DNA of 64,000 nucleotides from Devosia sp. FKR38 (lineage in GTDB: Bacteria > Pseudomonadota > Alphaproteobacteria > Rhizobiales > Devosiaceae): NCBI RefSeq assembly GCF_005222805.1, contig NZ_STGC01000002.1, positions 509,836-573,835 of the forward strand, read 5' to 3'. A program made the translations under genes and the position numbers. Positions 53,475-61,861 of this stretch are shown piece by piece (within the stretch, counting starts at the first letter, position 1; each line of letters opens with the position of its first letter). Below the pieces are notes generated by a model, which searched no databases, was not told the DNA's origin, and saw only the letters and a program-made list of their open reading frames with translations.

Positions 53475-54473
53475 CTAGACGGTGTCGTTCTCGACAGCGG
53501 CGACCGGCGCGGTCTTGTCGAACTGGCCATGCTTGCGGAAGCGCCACATATAGCCGGGCAGGATGGTGTCCATGGCGGTGGGAACAATGCCCATGCCGGC
53601 CAGGGTGCGCTTGTCCTTGATGGCGGCTTCGGAGACGACATTGTCGACGCCCAGCAGCTCCACCTGGTCGGCGGTCACCAGCGGCGGCACGGGCAGAATG
53701 CCCAGAACGCCAGCCATCAGCTTGGCCAGGCCCGAGGGCACGGGCAGCAGCGGACGCTTGCGCATGGCCTCGCGCAGCACGCGCTCGAGCAGCTGGCGAT
53801 GGCTCTCGACCTGCGGGCCACCCAGTTCATAAATCTTGCCAGGCTTGAGCTTGCCTTCGGCCGCCAGCACAAAGGCCTGGGCGACGTCGCCGACATAGGC
53901 GGGCTGGAACAGGGTATTGCCACCGATCACCGGCATCACCGGCAGCAGGCGGGCGAGCGTGCCCATCAGGTTGAAGAAGCCATCGCCCGGGCCGAACAGC
54001 AGCGAGGGGCGCAGGATGATCGCCTCGGGGAAAGCGGCGAGAACCGCGGCTTCGCCCGCCAGCTTGGAGGCGGCGTAGCGGCTGACGTCGGCCGCCTTGT
54101 CGACGCCCAGGGCTGACATATGCACCAGCTGAGTGACGCCGGCGGCCTTGGATGCGCGGGCAATCTCGGCCGCGCCATCGACATGGACCGCATCAAAGGT
54201 CTGGGCGCCGCGATTGGCGGCGATGCCGACCAGGTTGATGACGATCTCGACACCGGCCACGGCGCGCTGGATGGAGGCCGCGTTGCGCAGATTGGCCTGG
54301 ATCGGGACAATCTGGCCCACGGTGCCCAGGGTGCGCAGATGGCCGGCCAGGTCGGGGCGGCGCACGGCGACGCGGACGCGATGGCCATTGCGTGCCAGCT
54401 GCTGGACGATCTGGGTGCCGACAAATCCCGAGCCGCCGAAAACGGTCACGAGCTTGGGATCAAGGCTGTCCAT
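53475..54473 (-). CDS. NDUFA9-like complex I-associated SDR protein
   Basis: 332 residues. VTVFGGSGFVGTQIVQQLARNGHRVRVAVRRP is the nucleotide-binding start of the complex I NDUFA9 subfamily of atypical SDRs; YAASKLAGEAAVLAAFPEAIILRPSLLFGPGD follows. Such proteins are widespread in alphaproteobacteria and are thought to help complex I assembly or to act as reductases. ATG 54473 has GGAG upstream. Confidence 0.88.
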   Translation of the reverse strand: MDSLDPKLVTVFGGSGFVGTQIVQQLARNGHRVRVAVRRPDLAGHLRTLGTVGQIVPIQANLRNAASIQRAVAGVEIVINLVGIAANRGAQTFDAVHVDGAAEIARASKAAGVTQLVHMSALGVDKAADVSRYAASKLAGEAAVLAAFPEAIILRPSLLFGPGDGFFNLMGTLARLLPVMPVIGGNTLFQPAYVGDVAQAFVLAAEGKLKPGKIYELGGPQVESHRQLLERVLREAMRKRPLLPVPSGLAKLMAGVLGILPVPPLVTADQVELLGVDNVVSEAAIKDKRTLAGMGIVPTAMDTILPGYMWRFRKHGQFDKTAPVAAVENDTV

Positions 54474-54607
54474 GGGGGAACTCCGGCAAGGGTCAAGTGT
54501 GTCCGCTTCTAGCCCAAGGCGCTTGGGGCTGTCGAGGGCCATGGGCGGGAATCACCTTGACTCGGCGCGGCCTTTGTTCCTGTTATGTTCTAATTTGGAG
54601 ACCTATC

Positions 54608-54970
54608 ATGACTGACAGCCAGACCTATGACGGCCAATGCCATTGCGGCGCCGTGCGCTTTAGCGTGCACACCGACCTGTCAGGCCCCAGTGCCTGCAAT
54701 TGTTCGCATTGCCGACGCCTGGGCTGGATCATGCAATCGGTGCCGGCCGAGAATTTCACCCTGCTCAGCGATGCCGAGGCCCTCACGCTCTATCGCTTCA
54801 ACACCCATACCATCGACCACCTGTTCTGCCGCCATTGTGGCATCCAGTCCTTTGCCCGGGGCAGCGACGGCAAGGGCAAGAGTCTGGTGATGATCAATGT
54901 GAACTGTCTCGAGCCCGCCGTGGCGGTCGATCCGGCTGCGATCAAACACTGGGATGGTGCGAACTGGTAA
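54608..54970 (+). CDS. GFA-family zinc protein (CENP-V/GFA domain)
   Basis: 120 residues with the zinc ligands of the GFA fold: GQCHCGAVRF, CNCSHCRR and LFCRHCGIQSF. The name comes from glutathione-dependent formaldehyde-activating enzyme, but most members have no proven reaction. GGAG lies seven bases before ATG 54608. It is divergent from the NDUFA9-like gene. Confidence 0.9.
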   Translation: MTDSQTYDGQCHCGAVRFSVHTDLSGPSACNCSHCRRLGWIMQSVPAENFTLLSDAEALTLYRFNTHTIDHLFCRHCGIQSFARGSDGKGKSLVMINVNCLEPAVAVDPAAIKHWDGANW

Positions 54971-55028
54971 TTGGATGCGAATAGGTGATTGACATCGGGC
55001 ATGACTGCCAATAGTTACCCCCCTGCCT

Positions 55029-55113
55029 GCCCAGATGGCGGAATTGGTAGACGCGCACGGTTCAGGTCCGTGTACCGCAAGGTGTGGAAGTTCGAGTCTT
55101 CTTCTGGGCACCA
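55029..55113 (+). tRNA. tRNA-Leu (CAG)
   Basis: 85 bases with encoded CCA. Acceptor GCCCAGA pairs with TCTGGGC; the anticodon arm GCACGGTTCAGGTCCGTGT has anticodon CAG; a long variable arm and T-arm GTTCGAGTC fit a class II leucine tRNA. A strong terminator follows. Confidence 0.97.
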
Positions 55114-55120
55114 AGTTTTG

Positions 55121-55155
55121 ACCCCGGTCCAACGAAAGTTGGGCCGGGGTTTTTG
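55121..55155 (+). terminator. Rho-independent terminator of tRNA-Leu
   Basis: ACCCCGGTCCAAC-GAAA-GTTGGGCCGGGGT followed by TTTT; 13-bp stem with one G-T pair and a GAAA loop. Confidence 0.92.
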
Positions 55156-55357
55156 GTTTTCCGAGGATTGCCAAGGGCCACAAGACCGGAATGGTCCGTG
55201 CGGACCAGCCAAAAGGCCTCCGTAATCTCCCGTTGACCTCGTTCCGCATCATATCAAGCTTTCTTTATATCCGCCTTGACCGGTTGGGCGTTGGGTGTCA
55301 CAAACTCGCTAGAATGGCTCGTTTTGGGCCGCTCTTGATAAGCTCAGGGGATTTCTC

Positions 55358-56623
55358 GTGGTCCGATCGTCTTTTTTCTTCACCTCGGAATCGGTGTCTG
55401 AAGGACATCCCGACAAGGTCTGTGATCGGATCAGCGATGAAATCGTCGATCTGGTGTTCCGCGAAGCCAAGAAGGCCAATATGGACCCGGCCCAGGTGCG
55501 AATCGCCTGTGAGACCCTGGCGACGACCAATCGCGTGGTGATCGCCGGCGAAGTGCGCGTGCCCCCGTCCCTGCTCAAGAAAGACCGGGACGGCAATGTC
55601 ATCCTGGATGCGTCGGGCGCGCCGACGGTCAATCCGTCCAAGTTCAAGTCGACGGCGCGCAAGGCGATTCGCGCCATTGGCTATGAGCAGGCTGGCTTTC
55701 ACTGGAAGACGGTCAAGATCGACGTGCTGCTGCATGGCCAGTCGGCCGATATCGCCCGAGGCGTGGACGAATCAGGCAACAAGGATGTCGGCGCAGGCGA
55801 CCAGGGCATCATGTTTGGCTACGCATCGCGCGAAACGCCCGAGCTGATGCCGGCGCCAGTCTATTATGCGCACAAGATTCTCGAAGTGCTGACCCAGGCC
55901 CGCAAGGACGGCACCGGCCCGGCAAAGCTGCTCGGCCCCGATGCCAAGAGCCAGCTGACCGTGCGCTATCAGGACGGCAAACCGGTCGGGGTCTCCCAGA
56001 TCGTGCTGTCGACCCAGCATCTGGACGAGACACTGACCTCGGCCGATGTGCGCAAGATCGTGGAACCCTATATCCGCCAGGTCCTGCCCGAGGGCTGGAT
56101 TTCCGCGGACACCATCTGGCACGTCAATCCGACGGGCAAGTTTGTCGTCGGCGGCCCCGATGGCGATGCAGGCCTGACCGGTCGCAAGATTATTGTGGAC
56201 ACCTATGGTGGTGCGGCCCCGCATGGCGGCGGCGCGTTTTCGGGCAAGGACCCGACAAAGGTGGACCGCTCGGCGGCCTATGCGGCGCGCTATCTGGCCA
56301 AGAATGTGGTCGCTGCCGGCATGGCGGAACGCGCCACCATCCAGCTCAGCTATGCCATCGGCGTGGCGCAGCCGCTCTCGATCAACGTCAATCTGCACGA
56401 TACCGGCACGGTCGATGAAGAACTGGTTGAGGCTGCGCTGTCCAAGGTGATGGATCTGACCCCGCGCGGCATCCGCACCCATCTCGACCTCAACAAGCCC
56501 ATCTATGCCAAGACCTCGGCCTATGGGCATTTCGGCCGCAAGCCGGGCCGCGACGGCAGCTTCTCCTGGGAAAAGACCGATCTGGTCTCTGCCCTCAAGG
56601 CCGCGGTCAAGGCCAGCGCATAA
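55358..56623 (+). CDS. metK: S-adenosylmethionine synthetase
   Basis: 421 residues. Makes SAM from methionine and ATP. Visible are [34 protein letters not shown] and [16 protein letters not shown], the MetK signatures. It is longer than enterobacterial MetK because of a ~20-residue insert after residue 70, common in alphaproteobacteria. GTG 55358 is preceded by AGGGGA. The upstream 200 bases to the tRNA terminator hold no riboswitch that I can recognise. Confidence 0.97.
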   Translation: MVRSSFFFTSESVSEGHPDKVCDRISDEIVDLVFREAKKANMDPAQVRIACETLATTNRVVIAGEVRVPPSLLKKDRDGNVILDASGAPTVNPSKFKSTARKAIRAIGYEQAGFHWKTVKIDVLLHGQSADIARGVDESGNKDVGAGDQGIMFGYASRETPELMPAPVYYAHKILEVLTQARKDGTGPAKLLGPDAKSQLTVRYQDGKPVGVSQIVLSTQHLDETLTSADVRKIVEPYIRQVLPEGWISADTIWHVNPTGKFVVGGPDGDAGLTGRKIIVDTYGGAAPHGGGAFSGKDPTKVDRSAAYAARYLAKNVVAAGMAERATIQLSYAIGVAQPLSINVNLHDTGTVDEELVEAALSKVMDLTPRGIRTHLDLNKPIYAKTSAYGHFGRKPGRDGSFSWEKTDLVSALKAAVKASA

Positions 56624-56645
56624 GCACTCCACGCAGTTCAGCTCC

Positions 56646-56678
56646 AGCGCGGCGCCCCGGCAACGGGGACGCCGCGCT
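56646..56678. terminator. GC-rich hairpin after metK
   Basis: AGCGCGGCG pairs with CGCCGCGCT, with an inner CCCCG-GCAA-CGGGG stem and a single bulged A. The GNRA loop makes it stable. No T-run follows, so it may be an RNA-protecting hairpin or a Rho-assisted end rather than a complete intrinsic terminator. Confidence 0.55.
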
Positions 56679-56775
56679 GTGCTGTCCCGGCCTTGTCCTG
56701 CTTGGATAATGCTGGCCTGACCCCGGGTCTGCTTGCTAAGGGGCAGCTCAGCTTTTCTCACGCCCAGGCTCCGTC

Positions 56776-57489
56776 ATGACCGCCAAGCCCGATCACCAAT
56801 TGCCAAAGACCCGTTCGGGCGAACCGCGGGCTTTTTTCGGGCGCCGCTCGGGCAAGAAGCTGCATGGCGGCCAGCAGGCGATCTTTGACGCCAGCCTGCC
56901 CGCGCTCGAAATCGTGCTCGATGGGCCGCTGGATCCAAAAAGCCTGTTCCCCGAAGCCGAAAAGATCGTGGTCGAGATCGGCTATGGCGGCGGCGAGCAC
57001 CTGGCGCTCGAGGCCGGGCTGCATGAGGACACCGGCTATATCGGCTGCGAAGTGTTCACCGGCGGCATTGGCAAGATGGTGCAGACCATCGCCGCCAAGG
57101 GCCTGAGCAATATCCGCCTGTTCACCGACGACGCGCTCAAGCTGCTGCTGGCCATGCCCGATGCGAGCCTTGATGCCGTGTTCCTGCTTTATCCCGATCC
57201 CTGGCCCAAAACGCGCCACCACAAGCGGCGCTTCGTCTCGCCGACGACGCTGGCGGAGCTGGCGCGGGTGATCCGGCCCGGCGGGCACTTCTATTTTGCC
57301 AGCGATATCGAGGATTACGCCAATTGGACGCTGGCGCATGTGCTGCGCGCGCCCGATTTCGCCTTTGAGGCCAAGACGCCCGGCGACTGGCACATTCCCT
57401 ATCCGGACTGGCAGGCCACCCGCTATGAGCAAAAGGCGCGCCGCGAGGGGCGCATGGTGAGCTTTTACTTCACCTTCACCCGGCTCTGA
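56776..57489 (+). CDS. trmB: tRNA (guanine-N7)-methyltransferase
   Basis: 237 residues; makes m7G46 in tRNAs. SAM-binding VVEIGYGGGEHLALEA, GCEVFTGGIGKM, and the family motif LLYPDPWPKTRHHKRRFV are present. It follows metK, the usual Hyphomicrobiales order before rimP-nusA-infB. Confidence 0.95.
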   Translation: MTAKPDHQLPKTRSGEPRAFFGRRSGKKLHGGQQAIFDASLPALEIVLDGPLDPKSLFPEAEKIVVEIGYGGGEHLALEAGLHEDTGYIGCEVFTGGIGKMVQTIAAKGLSNIRLFTDDALKLLLAMPDASLDAVFLLYPDPWPKTRHHKRRFVSPTTLAELARVIRPGGHFYFASDIEDYANWTLAHVLRAPDFAFEAKTPGDWHIPYPDWQATRYEQKARREGRMVSFYFTFTRL

Positions 57490-57617
57490 GGGCGCGCACG
57501 GCCAGCGTTCGGGCCGCTATCCTGGCCTGCCGGATACAAATTTAACATTCCATAGGGCTGGATAATTGACGCATGGGCCCCATATCGGGGGCTTCGACCA
57601 CAGCTTTGAGGCGTCCC

Positions 57618-58001
57618 ATGTCCGTTCCCGCGATTTCCCCGACAGGTGATGATGCGCTGACGGTGCGACCGGGAAAGTGGACGTTGACAGTGGTGACGCT
57701 GCTGCGGGAAGAGACCCTGCGGTTCAGCGAGCTGCGGCGCAGCGCCGGCGGCATATCGCAAAAAACCCTCACCATCACGCTGCGCGAACTGGAGCGGGAC
57801 GGCTTTGTGCAACGCACCATGTTTGCCACCATACCGCCGCGGGTCGATTATCAGCTGACCGAACTGGGCCGGGGCCTGCTGGAGCTGGCCGACAATCTGC
57901 GGGTGTTCACGGTGCGCCATCGCGCCGAAATTCATGCGGCGCGCGAGCGATTCGATGCAGCGGGTGGCGAGCCCGAAATCGTGCTTCGCCAACCCGTCTG
58001 A
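57618..58001 (+). CDS. HxlR-type regulator without the sensing cysteine
   Basis: About 127 residues. PGKWTLTVVTLLREETLRFSELRRSAGGISQKTLTITLRELERDGFV is the HxlR winged helix. The cysteine that normally precedes the GKWT motif is absent (TGDDALTVRPGKWT), and the protein contains no Cys at all, so it cannot use thiol sensing. ATG 57618 has GAGG upstream; the ATG at 57573 is a poorer choice. It is inserted between trmB and rimP. Target unknown. Confidence 0.83.
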   Translation: MSVPAISPTGDDALTVRPGKWTLTVVTLLREETLRFSELRRSAGGISQKTLTITLRELERDGFVQRTMFATIPPRVDYQLTELGRGLLELADNLRVFTVRHRAEIHAARERFDAAGGEPEIVLRQPV

Positions 58002-58049
58002 TCGACGGGCGCCGTCGGAACACTCCGGCGGCGCCGTGGTCGGCTAGGC

Positions 58050-58325
58050 TCAGAGCGAGACCTTTTCCAGCGAACCGGGCTGGAACAGTTCCATGGTCTG
58101 CTGGCCATTGTCGAGCGTGACATAGGCACGGACCAGGCCGCCCCATTCTTCGACTGCCGTCGCGTTGACGCCCTTCTGGTGCAGGTTGGTCAGGATGCTG
58201 TCGGCAGTGAACTCGCGCATTTCGGTCGAACCGGTGCCGAAGGCTTCGGTGTCGGCCATGGCGGGTGCAACGGCACCGGCAAACGAGGCAGCAGCGATAA
58301 GGGCGATAACAGTGTTCTTGATCAT
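58050..58325 (-). CDS. Small secreted protein (PepSY-like)
   Basis: 91 residues. MIKNTVIALIAAASFAGAVAPAMA is a signal peptide; the mature part (~67 residues) has ILTNLHQKGVNATAVEEWGGLVRAYVTLDNGQQTMELF, reminiscent of PepSY-like domains in small periplasmic proteins, though I would not insist. AAAGGA precedes the ATG. Convergent with the HxlR gene. Confidence 0.65.
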   Translation of the reverse strand: MIKNTVIALIAAASFAGAVAPAMADTEAFGTGSTEMREFTADSILTNLHQKGVNATAVEEWGGLVRAYVTLDNGQQTMELFQPGSLEKVSL

Positions 58326-58796
58326 TTCAGTGTTCCTTTCGTCTTGAACACCCTGGAAATGACCCTGCCGGCCCCAAGCCTCAAGGGGGCTTTTCGCACA
58401 TTGAAGCCCTTGAATCCTCGGAGATCGTAACGAGGGTTTTGCTAAGGAAATCAAGGAAGTAATAGGTTCCTTGGTTTCCGAAAGGCAACCATGTGTGGTT
58501 TGTGTGACGGTCCGGAATGGCTGGGGTTTGCGGCCGATTGGCGCGTCAAAAACCGCATGAACGAGCCTCCGTCATCCCCATTGGGGCCGGTGCGAAAGCC
58601 GATAAACCAGCATGACATCACAGAGGCGTGACAGTCCAACAAAATGCGAAAAAATCGTCGTGCCCGGTCTGTTTGGTGTCAGATCGGTCAGTGGGCGCGC
58701 CCGGAACGGACCGCCCGACAGCCTCGTGGCCGGCCGGGACACCGGTGGATGGCACGGTACAATTGCCGGCATGACATCGCGGCCGGTGCCGCGGCC
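58326..58796. other. Gene-free stretch of about 470 bases
   Basis: No convincing gene. An inverted repeat CAAGGAA-N8-TTCCTTG lies at 58452-58473 and an AACCA-TGTG-TGGTT hairpin at about 58487-58500, either of which could affect the leftward secreted-protein gene. Its promoter is probably here but no clean hexamer pair stands out. Confidence 0.4.
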
Positions 58797-58825
58797 TTGC
58801 TTGCTGGCGCCAACAGCGCTATAAA
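58797..58825 (+). promoter_or_regulatory. Promoter of the rimP-nusA-infB operon
   Basis: TTGCTT at 58797-58802 and TATAAA at 58820-58825 with exactly 17 bases between them, 75 bases before rimP. The best housekeeping-type promoter match I found in the window. Confidence 0.65.
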
Positions 58826-58851
58826 GGGGCCAACATCTCAGCAAGTTTGCA

Positions 58852-58882
58852 GAGTGGGCGCCTCCCGGCCCCGCTCTTTTTT
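58852..58882 (+). terminator. Attenuator-like terminator in the rimP leader
   Basis: GAGTGGG at 58852-58858 pairs with CCCGCTC at 58870-58876 (one G-T) and is followed at once by six Ts. It lies between the promoter at 58797 and the rimP ATG at 58900, so an intrinsic terminator would have to be bypassed for expression of the operon. Confidence 0.6.
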
Positions 58883-58899
58883 ATTACCTGAAGGGACCG

Positions 58900-59523
58900 A
58901 TGAGCTTCGATCTCACCGCACCGCGCTTTATCAAGGAAACGGGCCTGGAGGCCCGCGTGGCTCGCATCATCGAGCCCGTTGCCAATGGCCTGGGCTATGC
59001 GCTGGTGCGCGTACGCATCACGCAGGAAAATGGCATGACGCTGCAGATCATGGCGGAAGACGCCAATGGTCGCTTTACCATTGTCGATTGCGAGACCCTG
59101 TCCAAGGACATCTCGCCAGTGCTCGACCTCGAGGATCCCATCGACCGGGAATATCATCTGGAAGTGTCCTCGCCGGGCATCGACCGGCCGCTGGTGCGCC
59201 AGCGCGACTTCGCCGCCTATATCGGGCATGAGGCCAAGATCGAGCTCAGCGACATGATCAATGGTCGCAAGCGCTATCGCGGCTTCATCAAGGCGGTGGA
59301 CGATGAGTCGGTGACCATCACCCTGCCCGACGCCCCGGCCGGCACCGATCCCGACCATCGCCTTCTGCTGTCCACGCTTGGCGAGGCCAAGCTGGTGATG
59401 ACCGACGCCCTGATGGAAAAGGCGCGCATCGACCAGGAACTGCATCCGCTTGATGACGATGAGACCGAAACGGTCGAAATCGCCGACACCGACGACGACA
59501 CTATCTCCGAGGAGACACACTAA
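58900..59523 (+). CDS. rimP: Ribosome maturation factor RimP
   Basis: 207 residues; helps assemble the 30S subunit. Two domains: N-terminal ARVARIIEPVANGLGYALVRVRI with DCETLSKDISPVLDLED, then YHLEVSSPGIDRPLVRQRDF and the Sm-like C-terminal domain. An acidic tail (DDDETETVEIADTDDD) is added, longer than in E. coli. GAAGGGA precedes the ATG. nusA starts at the base after the stop. Confidence 0.94.
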   Translation: MSFDLTAPRFIKETGLEARVARIIEPVANGLGYALVRVRITQENGMTLQIMAEDANGRFTIVDCETLSKDISPVLDLEDPIDREYHLEVSSPGIDRPLVRQRDFAAYIGHEAKIELSDMINGRKRYRGFIKAVDDESVTITLPDAPAGTDPDHRLLLSTLGEAKLVMTDALMEKARIDQELHPLDDDETETVEIADTDDDTISEETH

Positions 59524-61131
59524 ATGGCCGTTAGCGCGAACCGCCTTGAACTGTTGCAGATCGCAGACGCCGTTGCCCGCGAAAAGTCGATCGACCGCAT
59601 GGTCGTGATCGAGGCGATGCAGGATGCCATGGAAAAGGCGGCCAAGGGCCGTTATGGCGCGGAGACCGAGATCAAGGTCGAGATCAACCCGCGCTCGGGC
59701 GAAACGCGCATGTGGCGTCTGCTGGAGATCGTGGACTCGGTCGAAGAGCCCGGCCGCCAGGTCGATCTCAAGCATGCCCAGATCAAGTCGCCTGAAGCCA
59801 AGATCGGCGATTTCCTCACCGAGCCGCTGCCGCCGATGGAATTCGGCCGCATTGCCGCCCAGTCGGCCAAGCAGGTGATCGTGCAGAAGGTGCGCGATGC
59901 CGAGCGCGAGCGCATGTATGACGAGTATTTCAACCGCATCGGCGAAATCGTCAACGGCACCGTCAAGCGCGTCGAATATGGCAATGTCATTGTCGACCTG
60001 GGTCGTGGCGAAGCCATTATCCGCCGCGACGAGCTGATCCCGCGCGAAATGTTCCGCTATGGCGATCGCGTGCGCGCCTATGTCTATGACGTGCGCCGCG
60101 AGCAGCGCGGCCCGCAGATCTTCCTCAGCCGCACCCATCCGCAGTTCATGGCCAAGCTGTTCATGCAGGAAGTGCCCGAGATCTATGATGGCGTGATCAC
60201 CATCCGCTCGATCGCCCGCGATCCGGGCTCGCGCGCCAAGATCGCCGTCACCTCCTCGGATTCCTCGATCGACCCCGTGGGCGCCTGCGTTGGTATGCGC
60301 GGCTCCCGCGTGCAGGCCGTCGTTGGCGAGCTGCAGGGCGAAAAGATCGACATTATCCCGTGGACCGACACCATTGCCGACCTCGTCGTTTCGGCGCTGC
60401 AGCCGGCCGATGTGGCCAAGGTGGTGCTGGACGAACAGGCCGAGCGCATCGAAGTGGTGGTGCCCGACGAGCAGTTGAGCCTGGCCATCGGCCGTCGTGG
60501 CCAGAATGTGCGCCTCGCCAGCCAGCTGATCGGCTGGGACATCGACATCCTCACCGAGCAGGAAGAAAGCGAACGCCGCCAGAAGGAATTCACCGAGCGC
60601 TCGACCCTGTTCATGCAGGCGCTGGACGTTGACGAGATGGTGGCCCAGCTGCTGGCGTCCGAAGGCTTCTCCTCGGTCGAGGAACTGGCCTATATCGACG
60701 CCAATGAAATCGCCTCCATCGAAGGCTTTGACGAAGAGACCGCTGGCGAGATCCAGAATCGCGCCACCGAATATCTGGCCGCCATCGACCGCGCCCATGA
60801 CGACGAGCGCAAGGCGCTGGGCGTCGAGGACGAGCTGTACGAGATCGCCGGCCTCACGGCCTCGATGCTGGTTGCCCTGGGCAAGGACGGCGTCAAGAGC
60901 GTGGAAGACTTTGCCGGCTGCGCCGCTGACGATCTGATCGGCTGGAGCGAACGCAAGGATGGCGAGACCAAGCGCTTCGAGGGCACCTTCAAGGATTTCC
61001 CCGTGAGCCGTGAAGAGGCCGAAGACATGATCATGCAGGCCCGCATCAAGGCCGGCTGGATCAATGCCGAAGACGTTCCGAGCGACAATGACGGCGAAGT
61101 GGCCGTCGATGGCGACGAGGTTTCGGCCTAA
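59524..61131 (+). CDS. nusA: Transcription termination/antitermination protein NusA
   Basis: 535 residues: N-terminal RNA-polymerase-binding domain, S1 domain ([23 protein letters not shown]), two KH domains ([37 protein letters not shown]) and a C-terminal region with helix-hairpin-helix/acidic repeats. Controls pausing, termination and antitermination. Directly coupled to rimP. Confidence 0.97.
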   Translation: MAVSANRLELLQIADAVAREKSIDRMVVIEAMQDAMEKAAKGRYGAETEIKVEINPRSGETRMWRLLEIVDSVEEPGRQVDLKHAQIKSPEAKIGDFLTEPLPPMEFGRIAAQSAKQVIVQKVRDAERERMYDEYFNRIGEIVNGTVKRVEYGNVIVDLGRGEAIIRRDELIPREMFRYGDRVRAYVYDVRREQRGPQIFLSRTHPQFMAKLFMQEVPEIYDGVITIRSIARDPGSRAKIAVTSSDSSIDPVGACVGMRGSRVQAVVGELQGEKIDIIPWTDTIADLVVSALQPADVAKVVLDEQAERIEVVVPDEQLSLAIGRRGQNVRLASQLIGWDIDILTEQEESERRQKEFTERSTLFMQALDVDEMVAQLLASEGFSSVEELAYIDANEIASIEGFDEETAGEIQNRATEYLAAIDRAHDDERKALGVEDELYEIAGLTASMLVALGKDGVKSVEDFAGCAADDLIGWSERKDGETKRFEGTFKDFPVSREEAEDMIMQARIKAGWINAEDVPSDNDGEVAVDGDEVSA

Positions 61132-61159
61132 CGGCCGGAACCGGGCGAGGGCACCAGAG

Positions 61160-61861
61160 ATGGCCCGGCGCGAGGAAACGGAGCGGATGTGTGCGCTGAC
61201 ACGGGTGGAAAAGCCCGTGGCAGAGCTCATCCGCTTTGTGCTCGGCCCTGATGACCTGCTGGTGCCCGATACCGATGCCAAGGCCGAGGGCCGTGGCGTC
61301 TGGATTACGCTGAGCCGCGCGGCGGTGGCCGAAGCGGTCAAGAAGAACGTGTTTGCGCGCAGCCTCAAGACGGCGGTGCGCCTGCCCGAAGATTTGCCGG
61401 GCCTGACCGAGCTGCGCCTGCAGCAGCGCTATCTCAGTGCGCTGGGCATGGCGCGCAAGGCCGGGCAGATCATTTTTGGCGCCACCAAGGTGCGCGGCCT
61501 GCTCGCCACCGGCGACCTGATCGCGCTGATCACGGCGACCGATGCCGCCGACGACGGGCGCAGCAAGATGATGGGGCCGCTCAAGGCGCTGCATTATGCT
61601 GCTGCAGAAGAAGGAATTGCCGGCTATTCGGTGCCCCATTTCGAATTGCTCTCCTCAGAGCAAATGGGTTTGGCACTCGGGATAGAAAATGTGATACATG
61701 CTGCCCTCACAAGAGGGGCTGCAGCCCAAGCGGCAGTAGAAAAGGCCAGAAGACTGGCTGTTTTCACTGCCAAACCGACGGAAACGGACACCGGCCGCCC
61801 TGCGGTTGACGGTGACCTTTTGCCCGAGGAACAAGACGAAAGACGCGAGATACATGGCTGA
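61160..61861 (+). CDS. YlxR (DUF448) plus L7Ae-like RNA-binding protein
   Basis: 233 residues. The YlxR/DUF448 part ([22 protein letters not shown]) is followed by an L7Ae-like fold ([24 protein letters not shown]) that binds kinked RNA. The fusion is standard in alphaproteobacterial nus operons. GAGG precedes ATG 61160. The stop overlaps the infB start by eight bases. Confidence 0.92.
   Translation: MARREETERMCALTRVEKPVAELIRFVLGPDDLLVPDTDAKAEGRGVWITLSRAAVAEAVKKNVFARSLKTAVRLPEDLPGLTELRLQQRYLSALGMARKAGQIIFGATKVRGLLATGDLIALITATDAADDGRSKMMGPLKALHYAAAEEGIAGYSVPHFELLSSEQMGLALGIENVIHAALTRGAAAQAAVEKARRLAVFTAKPTETDTGRPAVDGDLLPEEQDERREIHG

Noticed and set aside
55029..55113. tRNA-Leu as an integration site
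   Set aside because: No partial copy of the tRNA end and no integrase in the window; the adjacent terminator and metK look native.
55156..55357. Possible SAM or SAH riboswitch upstream of metK
   Set aside because: I could not draw any of the known SAM-II or SAM/SAH folds in this leader; covariance-model searches would decide.
58000..58040. GGCGCCG/CGGCGCC pair between the HxlR and small secreted genes
   Set aside because: A short GC stem without a T-run; too weak to call a terminator with confidence.
58819..61368. 849-residue open frame antisense to rimP-nusA
   Set aside because: No recognisable domain, and it spans the opposite strand of three well-supported genes and their junctions.
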